Source of the DNA: an uncultured Dehalococcoidia bacterium | Lineage (GTDB): Bacteria > Chloroflexota > Dehalococcoidia > Lucifugimonadales > GCA-2712585 | DNA length: 6,416 bases | Direction of reading: 5' to 3' | Assembly: GCA_913052045.1 (NCBI GenBank) | Contig: CAJXDJ010000054.1 | Location: 1 to 6,416, forward strand | In this document: positions 6,382-6,416 of the stretch, piece by piece | How the letters are laid out: every line of letters starts with the position of its first letter | How positions within the stretch are numbered: position 1 is the stretch's first letter | The notes under the pieces: generated by a model | What the model saw: only the letters and a program-made list of their open reading frames with translations | What the model was told of the DNA's origin: nothing | Databases searched by the model: none | Made by a program: the position numbers and the translations under genes

Positions 6382-6410
6382 GGCGTAAGGCGAACTATTT
6401 GTCCTATTTT
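6366..6410. repeat. Short direct and inverted repeats upstream of alaS (possible operator)
   Basis: GTCCTATTTT occurs twice as a direct repeat (6366-6375 and 6401-6410), 35 bases start to start. Between them GGACAA (6376-6381) is the inverse of TTGTCC (6399-6404), and GTCC (6366-6369) faces GGAC (6376-6379) across 6 bases. A 7-base near-tandem AAGGCGT/AAGGCGA lies in the centre (about 6380-6393). The repeats overlap the putative -35 element, so a regulator site is conceivable. The rest of this 85-base edge region shows no gene. Confidence 0.35.
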
Positions 6411-6416
6411 TTGGTT

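Noticed and set aside
6332..6416. T-box or other riboswitch leader upstream of alaS
   Set aside because: Only 85 bases are available and no T-box antiterminator core, specifier stem or terminator hairpin is visible; a longer leader beyond the window cannot be excluded.

Overview
The window holds one compact, co-directional gene cluster. Every gene is on the minus strand and the layout looks like a single operon. In order of transcription (right to left) it runs: alaS (alanyl-tRNA synthetase), ruvX/yqgF (RNase H-fold Holliday-junction resolvase family), aroE (shikimate dehydrogenase), aroC (chorismate synthase), an uncharacterised HAD-superfamily phosphatase, and the 5' part of aroK (shikimate kinase), which runs off the left edge. 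The junctions are tight: a 3-base overlap for alaS/ruvX with the start proposed here, then 4 bases, 13 bases, 51 bases and a 20-base overlap. The only gene-free stretch is the 85 bases upstream of alaS at the right edge. It contains a plausible sigma70-type promoter and a set of short GTCC/GGAC repeats. No terminator, RNA gene, mobile element or CRISPR array was seen.

The organism is a bacterium of moderate to slightly low GC. Use of TTG, and probably CTG, as start codons, clear Shine-Dalgarno sites at some genes and tight packing suggest a streamlined genome. The AlaRS and the roughly 390-residue chorismate synthase resemble those of Gram-positive-type lineages and Chloroflexota. I lean weakly towards Chloroflexota (Dehalococcoidia/SAR202-like), from memory of family sequences only. 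A phylogeny would be needed to confirm it.

Three of the six genes belong to the shikimate pathway: AroE makes shikimate, AroK phosphorylates it, and AroC makes chorismate after the AroA step. aroA, aroB and the dehydroquinase gene are not in the window and may lie beyond the left edge. AlaRS and RuvX are housekeeping proteins that share the transcript. The most intriguing element is the HAD phosphatase between aroC and aroK, because its role next to a phosphorylated-intermediate pathway is unknown. Other points worth a second look are the probable CTG start of ruvX overlapping the alaS stop, a perfect 11-bp hairpin inside aroE, and the repeats in the alaS upstream region. I found no convincing new multi-gene system. 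This is mostly an ordinary core-metabolism operon with a few unusual details.
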